NCBI GenBank assembly: GCA_963383645.1
Contig: OY726564.1
Coordinates: 111,019,540 to 111,083,539 of the forward strand
Direction: 5' to 3'
Length of the DNA stretch: 64,000 bases
Source of the DNA: Muscardinus avellanarius
Taxonomy: Eukaryota > Chordata > Mammalia > Rodentia > Gliridae
Part shown: piece after piece, positions 1-64,000 of the stretch
Numbering within the stretch: position 1 is the stretch's first letter
How the letters are laid out: every line of letters begins with the position of its first letter
Position numbers and translations under genes: made by a program
The notes under the pieces: generated by a model
Told to the model about the DNA's origin: nothing
The model's database searches: none
What the model saw: the letters and a program-made list of their open reading frames with translations, nothing else

Positions 1-1608
1 CAGTTTCAGAGAAGAAAGACCAGAACAATTGTTTTACTTGTCTGCAAACCATATTTATTTATTCTTGTTAGTTAATGCCAGGTGCTGGGTAAAGACTATA
101 TAAATCATAATTGAATCATCACGCCAACTCTTTAAGGTTGGTACCATTATTATTACTCTAGTTTATAGATAAGGAAATGGAGGCACAGAAGGTTGAGTGA
201 TCTGCCCACAGCTGGAAAGAAAAGGGGCTGAGGCTTGAGCTCGGGTCTTCTGGCACTGGAGCCCATGGTCGCAACAGCTCCGGGCCTCTCTGCTTCCTCC
301 ACATCTTTGAAACAAGGACAGGCTATTATCCAATATATAACACAAGGGCTGAGTGATACGCACCCATCTATCAGTAATACAGGTTGCTCCTAATTCAACC
401 AACCCTCAGACGCTGTCCAGAGCGGAACTAGAAGAGAGCAGCGGATCCCTTGGGGTTGAGAGGGAGCAATGGACTGGAGAATGGCGTGACCTTTTGCTCG
501 CTGAGCACTGACTCCATAACTCTTCTGCTGATTCACCCCTCCGTGCACCTGCCCATCTGCTCAGTCCATGGCGTGAACTGAGCGTGTACTGTCCTAGACA
601 GGTCGCATGCCGCAGACAGAACATGGTGCTGATGCACTTGCCTTAGCCATCAGCGGGGAGGGAGACACAGGCCAAGGAAGCCCATGGTCAACACATTAAA
701 GACTAGGAGAAGACTGCAGGAGACTGGGGGTTAATTCAGCCTGCACCGGGATAGTGCCCCATCAGCGAGGTACCCAGCACGAGGTACCCAGAAGCTGCCA
801 TTTGTCACCTTCTTCTCAAACTCATGGTTCCCTCACTGATTCCTCAGTCCCCCGTCTTCTCCATGGCTTTAACCTCACTTTGAGATGCAGTTTGTGAGAC
901 TCTTTCTCTTTTACATAGGGAATAAAAAAAAGGAATATACCTTTTGTAACAACTGGTTTCATTGCTGTGAATGTATTGCCCTCTGTGGTTCTTGGTGACA
1001 AGGTAGCCAACAGAGAAACAAATGCATTCGTGTAGCAATTTAAACAGGACCTGAGAAGAAAGGTACCCCGCGGTCACGGTCACGGAGCACTGCAACCATG
1101 CTGGCCAGAAGACTGAAAGAAAGTTCCACTCTGGCAGTCTCAGATAATCATAAGTGTGCCCCAGGTCAATTAACAATCACAATTACCTGGAACTATATTA
1201 TTTGCCTGGTTGGTTATAGTAAAGTCAACCTGTATGGAACAGGGGAGCTTAGTGGAGTTAAGCAATGAGTTATTTTTGAAGTGGTTGGTGGGGCCCCATT
1301 TGCGAATACCTTGGTTACAAAGTCCCACTCCTAGCCCTGGTATATCGTCTAGGAGTGACCTGCCTGCCGTGGAGGCCAGACTTGTGTGTTCTAGGCCAAT
1401 GTGGCCTTATGCAGAAGCAGCCTTCCTTAGAGGGAGCCAGCCCTCCAAGGAACAAAGCCTGGGCCTTTCTGATCGTGGCAGCCACCGTCCCTTCCCAACG
1501 CCTCCATTTGGGGGTCTTTTCCCCCTAGACTATGGCCGTGTAGCATCGGGGAGAGCCATGGTACCAAGGTGCAGGTCTCAGTGTCTTGGCCCTTGGTTTC
1601 TCTTGCAG
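1..1608 (+). other. 3' part of the TNR 5' intron
   Basis: Non-coding sequence leading to the acceptor 'ctcttgcag' ending at 1608. It holds a MIR-like remnant near 60-280. I see no SINE of the young dimeric type, no promoter and no other exon. The reading frame of the first coding exon happens to be open upstream to about 1210, but that stretch shows no protein similarity. Confidence 0.8.
60..280 (-). repeat. MIR-like ancient SINE remnant
   Basis: The text 'gataaggaaatggaggcacaga' shortened to its core ('aaggaaatggaggcacaga'), followed by 'tgatctgcccacagctgg', matches the reverse complement of the conserved MIR core. Boundaries are approximate. Confidence 0.6.
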
Positions 1609-1668
1609 GTTCTCACAATTCCATGCTGTGTGCTGAAGGCTGGTCTTGAGCCACGCTCCGCGGTGAGG

Positions 1669-56895
<55,227 letters not shown>

Positions 56896-57259
56896 GTGAG
56901 GAGCTCCGGGCACTCGGCTGCCTTCCTCTCCCCTCTGTGACTTTTGGCTCCTCCGCCGCCTCTGCTTAGACTCCACCTGGGAGGAGCCTATCAAAGATGC
57001 TCCATTGCCTCCTCCTTCCTCCCTTCCACTTTCCAAGGCCCTGCCAGAAAACCCCCACTGCCAAGGCGGTCACAGGAACCAGCACCCCCAATCCCTGGTC
57101 CACCTGCACCAACTCAATGCCCCAAGTAGACATCTGGTTCCTTCTTGGGCTGACTTTCTGCACGTTTTTCCAGAAAAGTTCTTCCTTCCCTCTCCTTCCT
57201 ATACTCAGACTCACCTAGTAACATTAGCCTAGTAAACTCTCAGTATCCAATCTAGAGCC

Positions 57260-57450
57260 CTTTTTCAAATGTAAAGCATTTTTACATTCCCACCACCGCA
57301 ACTCAGTCCTCAAAACAACTGCTGGAGGAAGACCTCTGTGTCCTTCACTTCACAGTAAAGAAACGAGATGCAGGGCGGTGGAGACTCGAGACTCGTGTGG
57401 CTGGTAAAGGCTGGGTCAGAACCTGAACCAAGGTCTTCTGCTCCCACCTC
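57260..57450 (-). repeat. MIR-like remnant, antisense
   Basis: 'cagtaaagaaacgagatgca' and 'gctgggtcagaacctgaacc' fit the MIR reverse complement, weakly. Confidence 0.45.
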
Positions 57451-57522
57451 CAGGTCCCTCCCGCCTACTGTCATTTAAGTGAGCAGAAGATACCTGGAAA
57501 ATGTTCTTAAGAGATAAAGGTG

Positions 57523-57706
57523 GCCGGATGTGGTGGCACACGCTTGTAATCCCCACTTGGGAGGTGGAGACAGGAGGATCACGCTGGTTCAGAGCTAGCC
57601 TTGCTGGCTTAAGAGACCCTGTTTCCAAATTAAAAAAAAATATATATATATAATAGGTCTGGGAGTGTAGCCCGGAGGTAGAAGGGCTTCCAGGAACCCC
57701 AGTACC

Positions 57707-57708
<2 letters not shown>
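57523..57708 (+). repeat. Dimeric SINE, 'gctggcttaagagaccc' subtype
   Basis: 'gccggatgtggtggcacacg', 'tggcttaagagaccctgttt', a small TA run in the linker, 'ggtctgggagtgtagcccgg', 'ccaggaaccccagtaccact'. Confidence 0.92.

Positions 57709-57709
<1 letters not shown>

Positions 57710-57779
<70 letters not shown>
57710..57779 (+). repeat. (GA)n microsatellite on a SINE tail
   Basis: About 34 uninterrupted GA units start where the SINE poly-A should be. Confidence 0.95.
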
Positions 57780-57781
<2 letters not shown>

Positions 57782-57839
57782 CCCTTCCACCCAGAACAGG
57801 AAATAACCTAGTGTCTACCTTGAGCACTGGTTGCCAGGC

Positions 57840-58030
57840 ACTGTGCTTACTGCAGTTCATATATTACATAACTTAATCCTCGTGACAGCCTATGCAATAC
57901 AGACATCTCTCTGCCCCCCCCTCCTTCTTACGCCCATCAAGAAATTAAGCCACAGAGAAGCAAGGTAACTCACCCAGGATCCCATAGCTCTCAAGTGAGG
58001 GCTAAGATTTGACCCCAGGTTTTCCAGCTC
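57840..58030 (-). repeat. MIR-like remnant, antisense
   Basis: 'gaaattaagccacagagaag' and 'gtaactcacccaggatccca' followed by 'agatttgaccccaggt' match the MIR reverse complement. Confidence 0.65.
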
Positions 58031-59473
58031 GAGGTCTGGGCTACTAATATTCCTTTTTGCCTCCTCCCACAGTGCTTCTCTACTCTTTGTGATGTGGGAC
58101 TTGCCATCCCAGAATGCATCCTCTCCCTGCTCCACATCTGGAGGGTGGGGGCATGCACATCTCTGGGGCAAATGTGGCATGTCCCTTACCCCTCGATTCC
58201 TGCCCGTGTGTCGTCTCAAAGTACAGGGATGACTGGGTCCTTCCCCCCGCCCCCCAAGCCTGTCCCTCCATCCCCAGCGAGGTGACAGCAAGTGCCCCAG
58301 CTCTACTCAGGTGACTCACCTCAATGTACTTATCCTAAATGACGGAGCAGGGCACAGATCAAAGACTCCAAATTGTCCCAGTGATTCTGTAGGATAAGAA
58401 TATTCTGAGTCAATCCTCTTTTACCTTCTTTTTTATACTGTTTAATATTTCACAAAGTGCCTACAATAAGAAATCAGGATAACAAATATTTTAATTTAAA
58501 AAATAAAAGTAAGCCATAGATGTACACCAGAGACAAGAATCCAACGTGCGTCTTCACTAAGTGGAACTTAGAGGACACTTGATCCCTTCTCTGGGGCTGA
58601 CTTTGCTGTTTCAAAGGTGTCTGAGCCGAGAACGAAGGTGTTACCTCTTCTCGTCTGAGCGCTTCTCTGCACACTCCCAGGTTAATTAAAGGCTCGTCAG
58701 GGGCCTGTTTCCCAAGCTGCTACTCAAAGACCCACAAGTTAGAATTCTCCACTGTATCACTAATTTCTTTCTTATAAAAAGGACACACATGACAGACACT
58801 TAAACAGAGCTCCCGATCTGCATATGCATGAGACTAAATGAATCATCTCACCCCAAATACATGGGTTTCGATACTTGCTCAGTGACTACGAGCTTTTCAT
58901 TCCCATCCCAGGACGCCCCAGCTAGCAGTAGTGAGCAGTCTGACAATGTGACTGGAGTGTCTGTGGCAGCCTGCAGCTGCACCTTGCTCCAGACCCACCT
59001 GGCCTCTCGGCGTATACCAGCTTCGGTGCCCATCTGCGCTCTCTCGGACGAAGTGCCCCAGGGATGCTGAATGCTTTGGATAGGGGATTCCAGCTCTAGC
59101 TAGGGGCTCAGTGAGATCAAATAAACCAGTGTCTAACAACTCACAGAAAATATGGAGATGGAGCCAGGACAGTGTCTTTGCCAGGTGGACTTGCAGGGAG
59201 CTATCAAGATCTATTTATGTTGATTGTTTGTGTGCGTGATGCAAGACCGATTGGCACTGGGCTCCTGGGGTATGGCCAATATCAACTTAGAGATGAGAAA
59301 ACTGAAAAGTCCAATTTTCTATGTCATCATCATAGTTACTAACCAAGAGGCTTGCTTCATGTAGATTGCGGTACCAGGACTCACCATTACTACCATGGTA
59401 TCTAGCAAAGGGGTGTCTGTGTTTGGACATTTTTACAGAGTTTTACCAGAAATTTAAACTGTAAATATAAGTG

Positions 59474-59700
59474 ACTGGCGCACGCTTGTAATCCCCGCGC
59501 TTGGGAGGCTGAGACAGGAGGATCGCGCAGGTTCGAAGCCAGCCTCAGCTACTTAGTGAGGCTCTCAGCAACTTAGTGAGACCCTGTTACCAAATAAAAA
59601 TATAAAATAGGTCTGGGAGTATAGCCCAGAGGTAGAAGGCCTCTGGGTTCCACCCCCAGTACCACCAAAATAAATAAATAAATTAATTAATTAATTAAAA
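59474..59700 (+). repeat. Dimeric SINE, 'ggtctggga' subtype
   Basis: 'tggcgcacgcttgtaatccc', 'cagcaacttagtgagaccct', 'ggtctgggagtatagcccag', (AAAT/AATT)n tail. Confidence 0.9.
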
Positions 59701-60618
59701 TTGACTGACAGACACCCACCCTATGGCTTTATCCTGAAGGTTTATCAGAACCCACTGAAACAACTGGTTGCGGAATGAAAAAATCTTGGGCAGAAATAAT
59801 GCATTGGAAAGTACCTTGCACAAAGCCTGGCGGATAGCAGACATAATCGATGTTGGTTAAATGAAAGGGTTAATCCCAGCTGCAGAGGGCAGAAGAGGAG
59901 GCCTCTGGTGAAACAGAGCTGAAAGAGAGGGAGAAGAGTCTTAATGCCCCATCCCGGGATGGCACAGGCAAAGAGGCTGTGTACAGCTGGAGTACAAGCC
60001 CAAAGTCCTTCTAATTTCTGGCTCTGTCTACTACCCCAGTGCAAATTCCTCCAAGTCCCCCAAACGAGTTCCGCGAAGCTACATACCCATTTACATGTTA
60101 ATATTAATGAGTGTTCATTTCTACCCCTGCCAAGAGCAAATTTTATTAAGAGAGAAGAGAATGCAAGGGTATCATTTACCTAAGAGTGGGGCTGGAGAGA
60201 CCAGGAACAAGGATCTTCACTGATATGCAAGACTAGAGTGCAGCCAGTCTGGACCCCACAGGCCTCAGTCTTTCCTGCTGCGCCAGTCTGGGGAAGTCCG
60301 TGTGAGAGCCAACCAGGACTGATGGAGTTGGAGGCTAATTTCTTTTTAGCAGCGAGTATCCTTTCTGACTTCATTTCTGGTACCTGAGTTTTTCTCCTAG
60401 TCGTATTGAATTCTTAGGATGGGCTGATCCCAGCTGGTAATTCTGAGTGTTTCCTGTTTTCTGATGGAGCAACGGAGCTTAAAGTTAGGCCCGAAAGTGG
60501 CCTCCATCCACTGGCAAACCCCCACCTGTCCTGGGTAGGCCAAAATAAACGAAGAGATCCGTTTCCAACATTCATTCATTCACTCATTAGCTCATGGTCT
60601 AGAAAAGAGTTGAGGTGC

Positions 60619-60619
60619 C

Positions 60620-60653
<34 letters not shown>

Positions 60654-60654
60654 T
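60619..60654 (+). repeat. (AAT)n microsatellite
   Basis: About 12 AAT units. Confidence 0.93.
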
Positions 60655-61502
60655 TAGAAAAGAGCTGATCTCAACACCTCGGAAACCTCCTTTGATCGAG
60701 CTGTCTCCCCTCGCTGTGTTCATACCACGTTACACAAGCACATTTCATTCCTTCCGTCATGTTAATAGCTTCCTGTCCTCTTGTCTCTGGCGTTTGCATA
60801 AGACTCAGGGGGGAATTAAATACAAGTAGTATGGAAGAGAAAAAAATATGGATACATTATTTATAATTTACTGTCGCCCGAAGTTTCATCCAAGGTCTAC
60901 TTGTCTTTTAGAGACAGGAATATAAATGAGGAAACAAATATTCCCTGCGGAGCAGCAGGGACTTGGTGAAATGATCTTCCACGAGGCGATTTCATTGTCT
61001 CTTTTAATACTGTAAAAAGCAAACAAGGCTCTCGCTGCAGCTCATCCTCAGAGACAGTGAACACTATAAAATAGGTTGCCTTGACCTTGAGGTTAAGTGA
61101 AGCCAACCATTTGCAGAGATATGCAGAGATGGGGAAGGGGAAGGTTTTCTTATTATTATTATTACCCATGCCCCAGTCTCCACTAGCGCACATGCAGGCT
61201 GAGCTGCTCTGGGAGCTTTTCGAGAAAACTCTGGGGTCTACTCTAACATAGCTTCAGTTTTTGAGGTTGTGAAACTTTAAAAAGACCAGCAAACTCTCGA
61301 CTTAGGAACAATCATTAGTAGATCATAGAAAGGCACGGTTACCAGATAATTCCACTGGGCGGGAAATCCGCCCTCCTCTGCTGTCTACCTGCTGTGTGCC
61401 ACGAGCCCCCTCACCACCAAAGAGGGAAGCCAAAGGCACTTCTCTCTGTTCCACTACTGAGAAACAGACCAAGTTCTTGCTTCATTGAAACAAGCAAATC
61501 CC

Positions 61503-61680
61503 CCGCGCACGCTTGTCATCCCTGCACTTGGGAGGCGGAGACAGGAGGATCGCGCCAGTTCGAAGCCAGCCGCTCTGGCGTAAGAGACCCTGTTTCAAAA
61601 ATATAAAATAGGTCTGGGAGTGTAGCCCGGAGGTAGAAGGGCTTCCAGGAACCCCAGTACCACCAAAAAAAAAAAAAAAA
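61503..61680 (+). repeat. Dimeric SINE, 'gctggcttaagagaccc' subtype
   Basis: 'gcgcacgcttgtcatccctg', 'tctggcgtaagagaccctgt', 'ggtctgggagtgtagcccgg', poly-A to about 61697. Confidence 0.9.
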
Positions 61681-61999
61681 GAAAGAAAAAGAAAAAGATC
61701 TGCCTTTTCCTTTCTTTGAGACCTGGCTGTGGAGAAGGAAGTGGAACACCGCTCATACCTTTTGAGATGTCCAGAATGAATATATGGATGGGTATTAGAC
61801 CAAAGGCTGAATTAATCACCCTGAGCAGTTTCCTGCAAATCACCGATTTCAGGCTCCAGCCAGTCCCTTTATGGTCATTTGTGGTCTTTGCCCAGTCTTT
61901 TCCTCCACCTTCCATATGCAAACATTGTAATGTGTTTGTATGTTTTTGAAAATATGTATTTTTGTAAAATTGTTTTGAGTCTAAATGTCTTAAATAGAT

Positions 62000-63205
62000 G
62001 TCAATGGCATTGGATTATATAACATGCTCCTTATTTTCATATTTTTTATTCAGCACTGTTCTTAGGCCCATCCTTATTTTTAGACACATAGATAATAGTC
62101 ATTTGTTTCCAACTGATGGGAAATGCTACCTGATGTGTGCCTATCCCATTTTACCTCTCCACTCTCCCAAAGACGGGCACCCAATTGGCTCTGATATCTA
62201 TCATCCCAGGTGGTACTGCATTAAACATCTCGTACATGTCCCTTTCCTGTATGGATCAGAGAGCCTTTGGGTTATACAGTAGGAAGAAGAAATGTTGGGT
62301 CCTAAGGCCCATGCCTACATAATTTAAGTATAACTTTCTGGTGCACACTCCCTCCAACCGTTCATGAAGCCTCCTATTTCCTAATGCTAAACATTCTTGA
62401 GATTTGGCGTGGTCCAGTTTGATGTATGTGGCAGTCTCATAGGTATAATTATTCAACTAGAACATCATTGTTCTGGTTGAATTTCTTGAATAATGTTTGC
62501 GTTTAAACATCTCTTCAGGTGTTTGTTGGTCTTCTGTGATTTCTTTTTCTGTAACTTACCTGTTCGTATAGTTGGTCCATTTTCCTGTCAGGGTTTTCAT
62601 AGTATTAGCTATTATTATTTAAGCTCTAGAAGCCTTTCTGAAGGAATGTTTCCCTGTCAGTAGGCCAAAATCTATTTTTCAATTCGTTTTCCTATTCATG
62701 TTCTAGATTTTTATGTCTTGTGTTTGGTCTATTTTATATGTGTTAGGAATGGAGTTCCATTTTTCTATTTAGTCTACCTTTTATGTGTATGTGTAGGGAC
62801 ATCGTTTCTTTTTTCTTCCTAGAGTGAACCAGTTTTTTGATAACGTATACTAAATGATCCAACTATTGAATTGATTGGTTTATTATATATTAAGTTCCTA
62901 TATGCATATGAATATATCTCTGATCTCTGAATTCTGCATTTTTATTCCATGATCTAATTATTTGTTCTTTGGTAAACACTATACTGTGTTTTATATCTTT
63001 AGCTTATTAATATTAATATCTAATATAGGCTAAGAACAAGTTTTCCTGGTTTTCTCATTCAAGGTCAACTTCACTGTGTGATTGTGTTTATTTTTCATAG
63101 GCACCATCTTAATTTATCAAATTTAGTTTTGAAGTTCTACAAAAGGAATTTCAACTTGAGTTTAGATTGGAATTGCAATGAATTTACCGATTAATGTGAG
63201 GAAAC
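62000..63205 (-). repeat. Old L1 LINE, antisense, heavily decayed
   Basis: 'gaaatgttgggtcctaaggc', 'gtgcacactccctccaaccg', 'catctcttcaggtgtttgtt' followed by 'ggtcttctgtgatttct', and 'gattggaattgcaatgaatt' occur in the order of an antisense mammalian L1 body and 3' region. No usable frame remains. Confidence 0.6.
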
Positions 63206-63207
63206 CA

Positions 63208-63312
63208 GGAGTGATGGTGCACGTCTAGTACTTGGGAGGCTGTGACAGAGGATCAAAGACCTGAGGCCAGCCTCAGGAACTTAGTGAGACCCTATTTTAA
63301 AATTTAAAAATA
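63208..63312 (+). repeat. Interrupted SINE, left half
   Basis: 'ccaggagtgatggtgcacgt' to 'agaccctattttaaaattta'. Its ID half appears only at 63455, after about 140 bp of other sequence. Confidence 0.8.
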
Positions 63313-63454
63313 AGGCTGTTTTCTACTTCCAGATATGAGCCATTCCAGAGACTTTCTCTGGGATGTAACCCTTTTATCATAGCCTTCTTCTAGATTGTAC
63401 TTCCACTTCCCTCAGAAAACCTCTTATATTCCCCTAAAATTAAATTAAAAAATT

Positions 63455-63525
63455 AAATGGGACTGGGGGTATAGTTCAGAGGTCAAATGCCCCTGGATTT
63501 AATCCCCAGTACCCCCCAAAATTAA
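63455..63525 (+). repeat. Interrupted SINE, ID half
   Basis: 'gggactgggggtatagttca' and 'ggatttaatccccagtaccc', in line with the left half at 63208. Confidence 0.78.
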
Positions 63526-63739
63526 TTAATTTGAGAACTAGCCGCTTTACAATTTTCTTATTTTCTTATTGGTTATTTCATTCCTAATAAATGCATATAA
63601 TTTATTTCACATTCAAGTCACCCTTTTGTCCTTAATAAGATTTAAAACTTTTTCTTTATATCATTTTTTTGTATTTTTGGCTAATTTCAGGAACATTTTA
63701 TCATTTTTATTACTTTGCGACTTTATCTACTTTTTTTGT

Positions 63740-63930
63740 GTGGTGGTGGTACTGGGGTTCCTGGAAGCCCTTCTACTTCCGGGCTACACTCCCAGACCTC
63801 TTTTATATATTTTTTTTTAATTTGGAAACAGGGTCTCTTAAGCCAGCGCGGCTGGCTTCGAACCCGCGCGATACTCCTGTCTCTGCCTCCCGAGCGCAGA
63901 GATTACAAGCATGCGCCACCACGCCCGCCT
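63740..63930 (-). repeat. Young SINE, reverse orientation, 'gctggcttaagagaccc' subtype
   Basis: 'ggtactggggttcctggaag', 'aaacagggtctcttaagcca', 'gcgcggctggcttcgaaccc', 'caccacgcccgcc'. Confidence 0.92.
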
Positions 63931-64000
63931 TATCTAATTTTTAAATATATTTTCTTGTTGGTTATTACTGATGTAAAAAATTATTATTGATTTTTACATA

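Larger units (their letters stand above)
56896..64000 (+). other. Intron 17, 5' part (runs off the window)
   Basis: 7.1 kb without any segment encoding fibrinogen-domain sequence. It contains MIR-like pieces (57260-57450, 57840-58030), SINEs with simple-repeat tails (57523, 59474, 61503, 63208, 63740), an AAT array, a long decayed antisense L1 (62000-63205) and a unique stretch (60660-61110). 58040-59470 and 59700-60600 hold nothing recognised. Confidence 0.85.

Noticed and set aside
1210..1668. An in-frame N-terminal extension upstream of the TNR ATG
   Set aside because: It crosses the splice acceptor at 1608 and has no tenascin similarity, while the ATG at 1669 starts a proper signal peptide.
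58828..59070. Possible fibrinogen-domain exon in intron 17
   Set aside because: The peptide has none of the expected fibrinogen-like motifs, and no frame-compatible acceptor/donor pair encodes the expected linker.

Overview
The window is a piece of a mammalian genome. It contains most of one protein-coding gene on the + strand, the gene for the extracellular matrix glycoprotein tenascin-R (TNR). I see no second gene, no RNA gene and no promoter. Sixteen consecutive coding exons (1669-56895) can be placed at base resolution from the protein similarity, GT/AG splice sites and reading-frame phase. Spliced, they give 3382 coding nt (1127 codons plus 1 base) without an internal stop or frameshift. 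They encode the signal peptide, the cysteine-rich and coiled-coil trimerisation segment, the EGF-like repeats and all nine fibronectin type III (FN-III) domains. The non-coding 5' exon(s) and promoter lie upstream of base 1. The C-terminal fibrinogen-like globe lies downstream of base 64000. Exon numbers below count the first coding exon as exon 2.

Layout: 1-1608 end of the 5' intron; 1609-2167 first coding exon; 4695-5171 EGF exon; 11319-18140 FN1 and FN2; 22546-22815 FN3; 29309-29494 plus 42624-42713 FN4, split by a 13.1 kb intron; 43844-44955 FN5 and FN6; 46106-47289 FN7; 50183-54567 FN8; 55672-56895 FN9; 56896-64000 an intron that runs off the end. Every intron at a domain boundary is phase 1. 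FN2 and FN9 are cut internally by phase 0 introns, and FN4, FN7 and FN8 by phase 1 introns. The domains are therefore modular cassettes, and FN6 (270 nt) can be skipped in frame.

Organism: the introns are full of a dimeric SINE of about 190-220 bp. Its left half is B1/7SL-like (box-B-like 'ggttcaaggcc', then 'ttagtgagaccctgtttc'). Its right half is tRNA/ID-like ('gctggg..tagctcag.ggtagaatgcc..tgggttcaat'). This architecture, together with MaLR-type LTRs and L1 3' ends, points to a sciuromorph rodent (squirrel, marmot or mountain-beaver type). That is inferred from repeat style only. Older MIR, L2 and L1 remnants fill much of the rest, along with many microsatellites, several of which grow directly from SINE tails.

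The most interesting non-genic structures are: a 27-bp minisatellite just after the exon 9 donor that stays open in the exon's frame; a ~50-bp minisatellite with a long GA tract inside an antisense LTR; nested and same-site tandem SINE insertions; a set of similar SINEs with shared diagnostic changes; and a duplicated decoy splice acceptor before exon 16.
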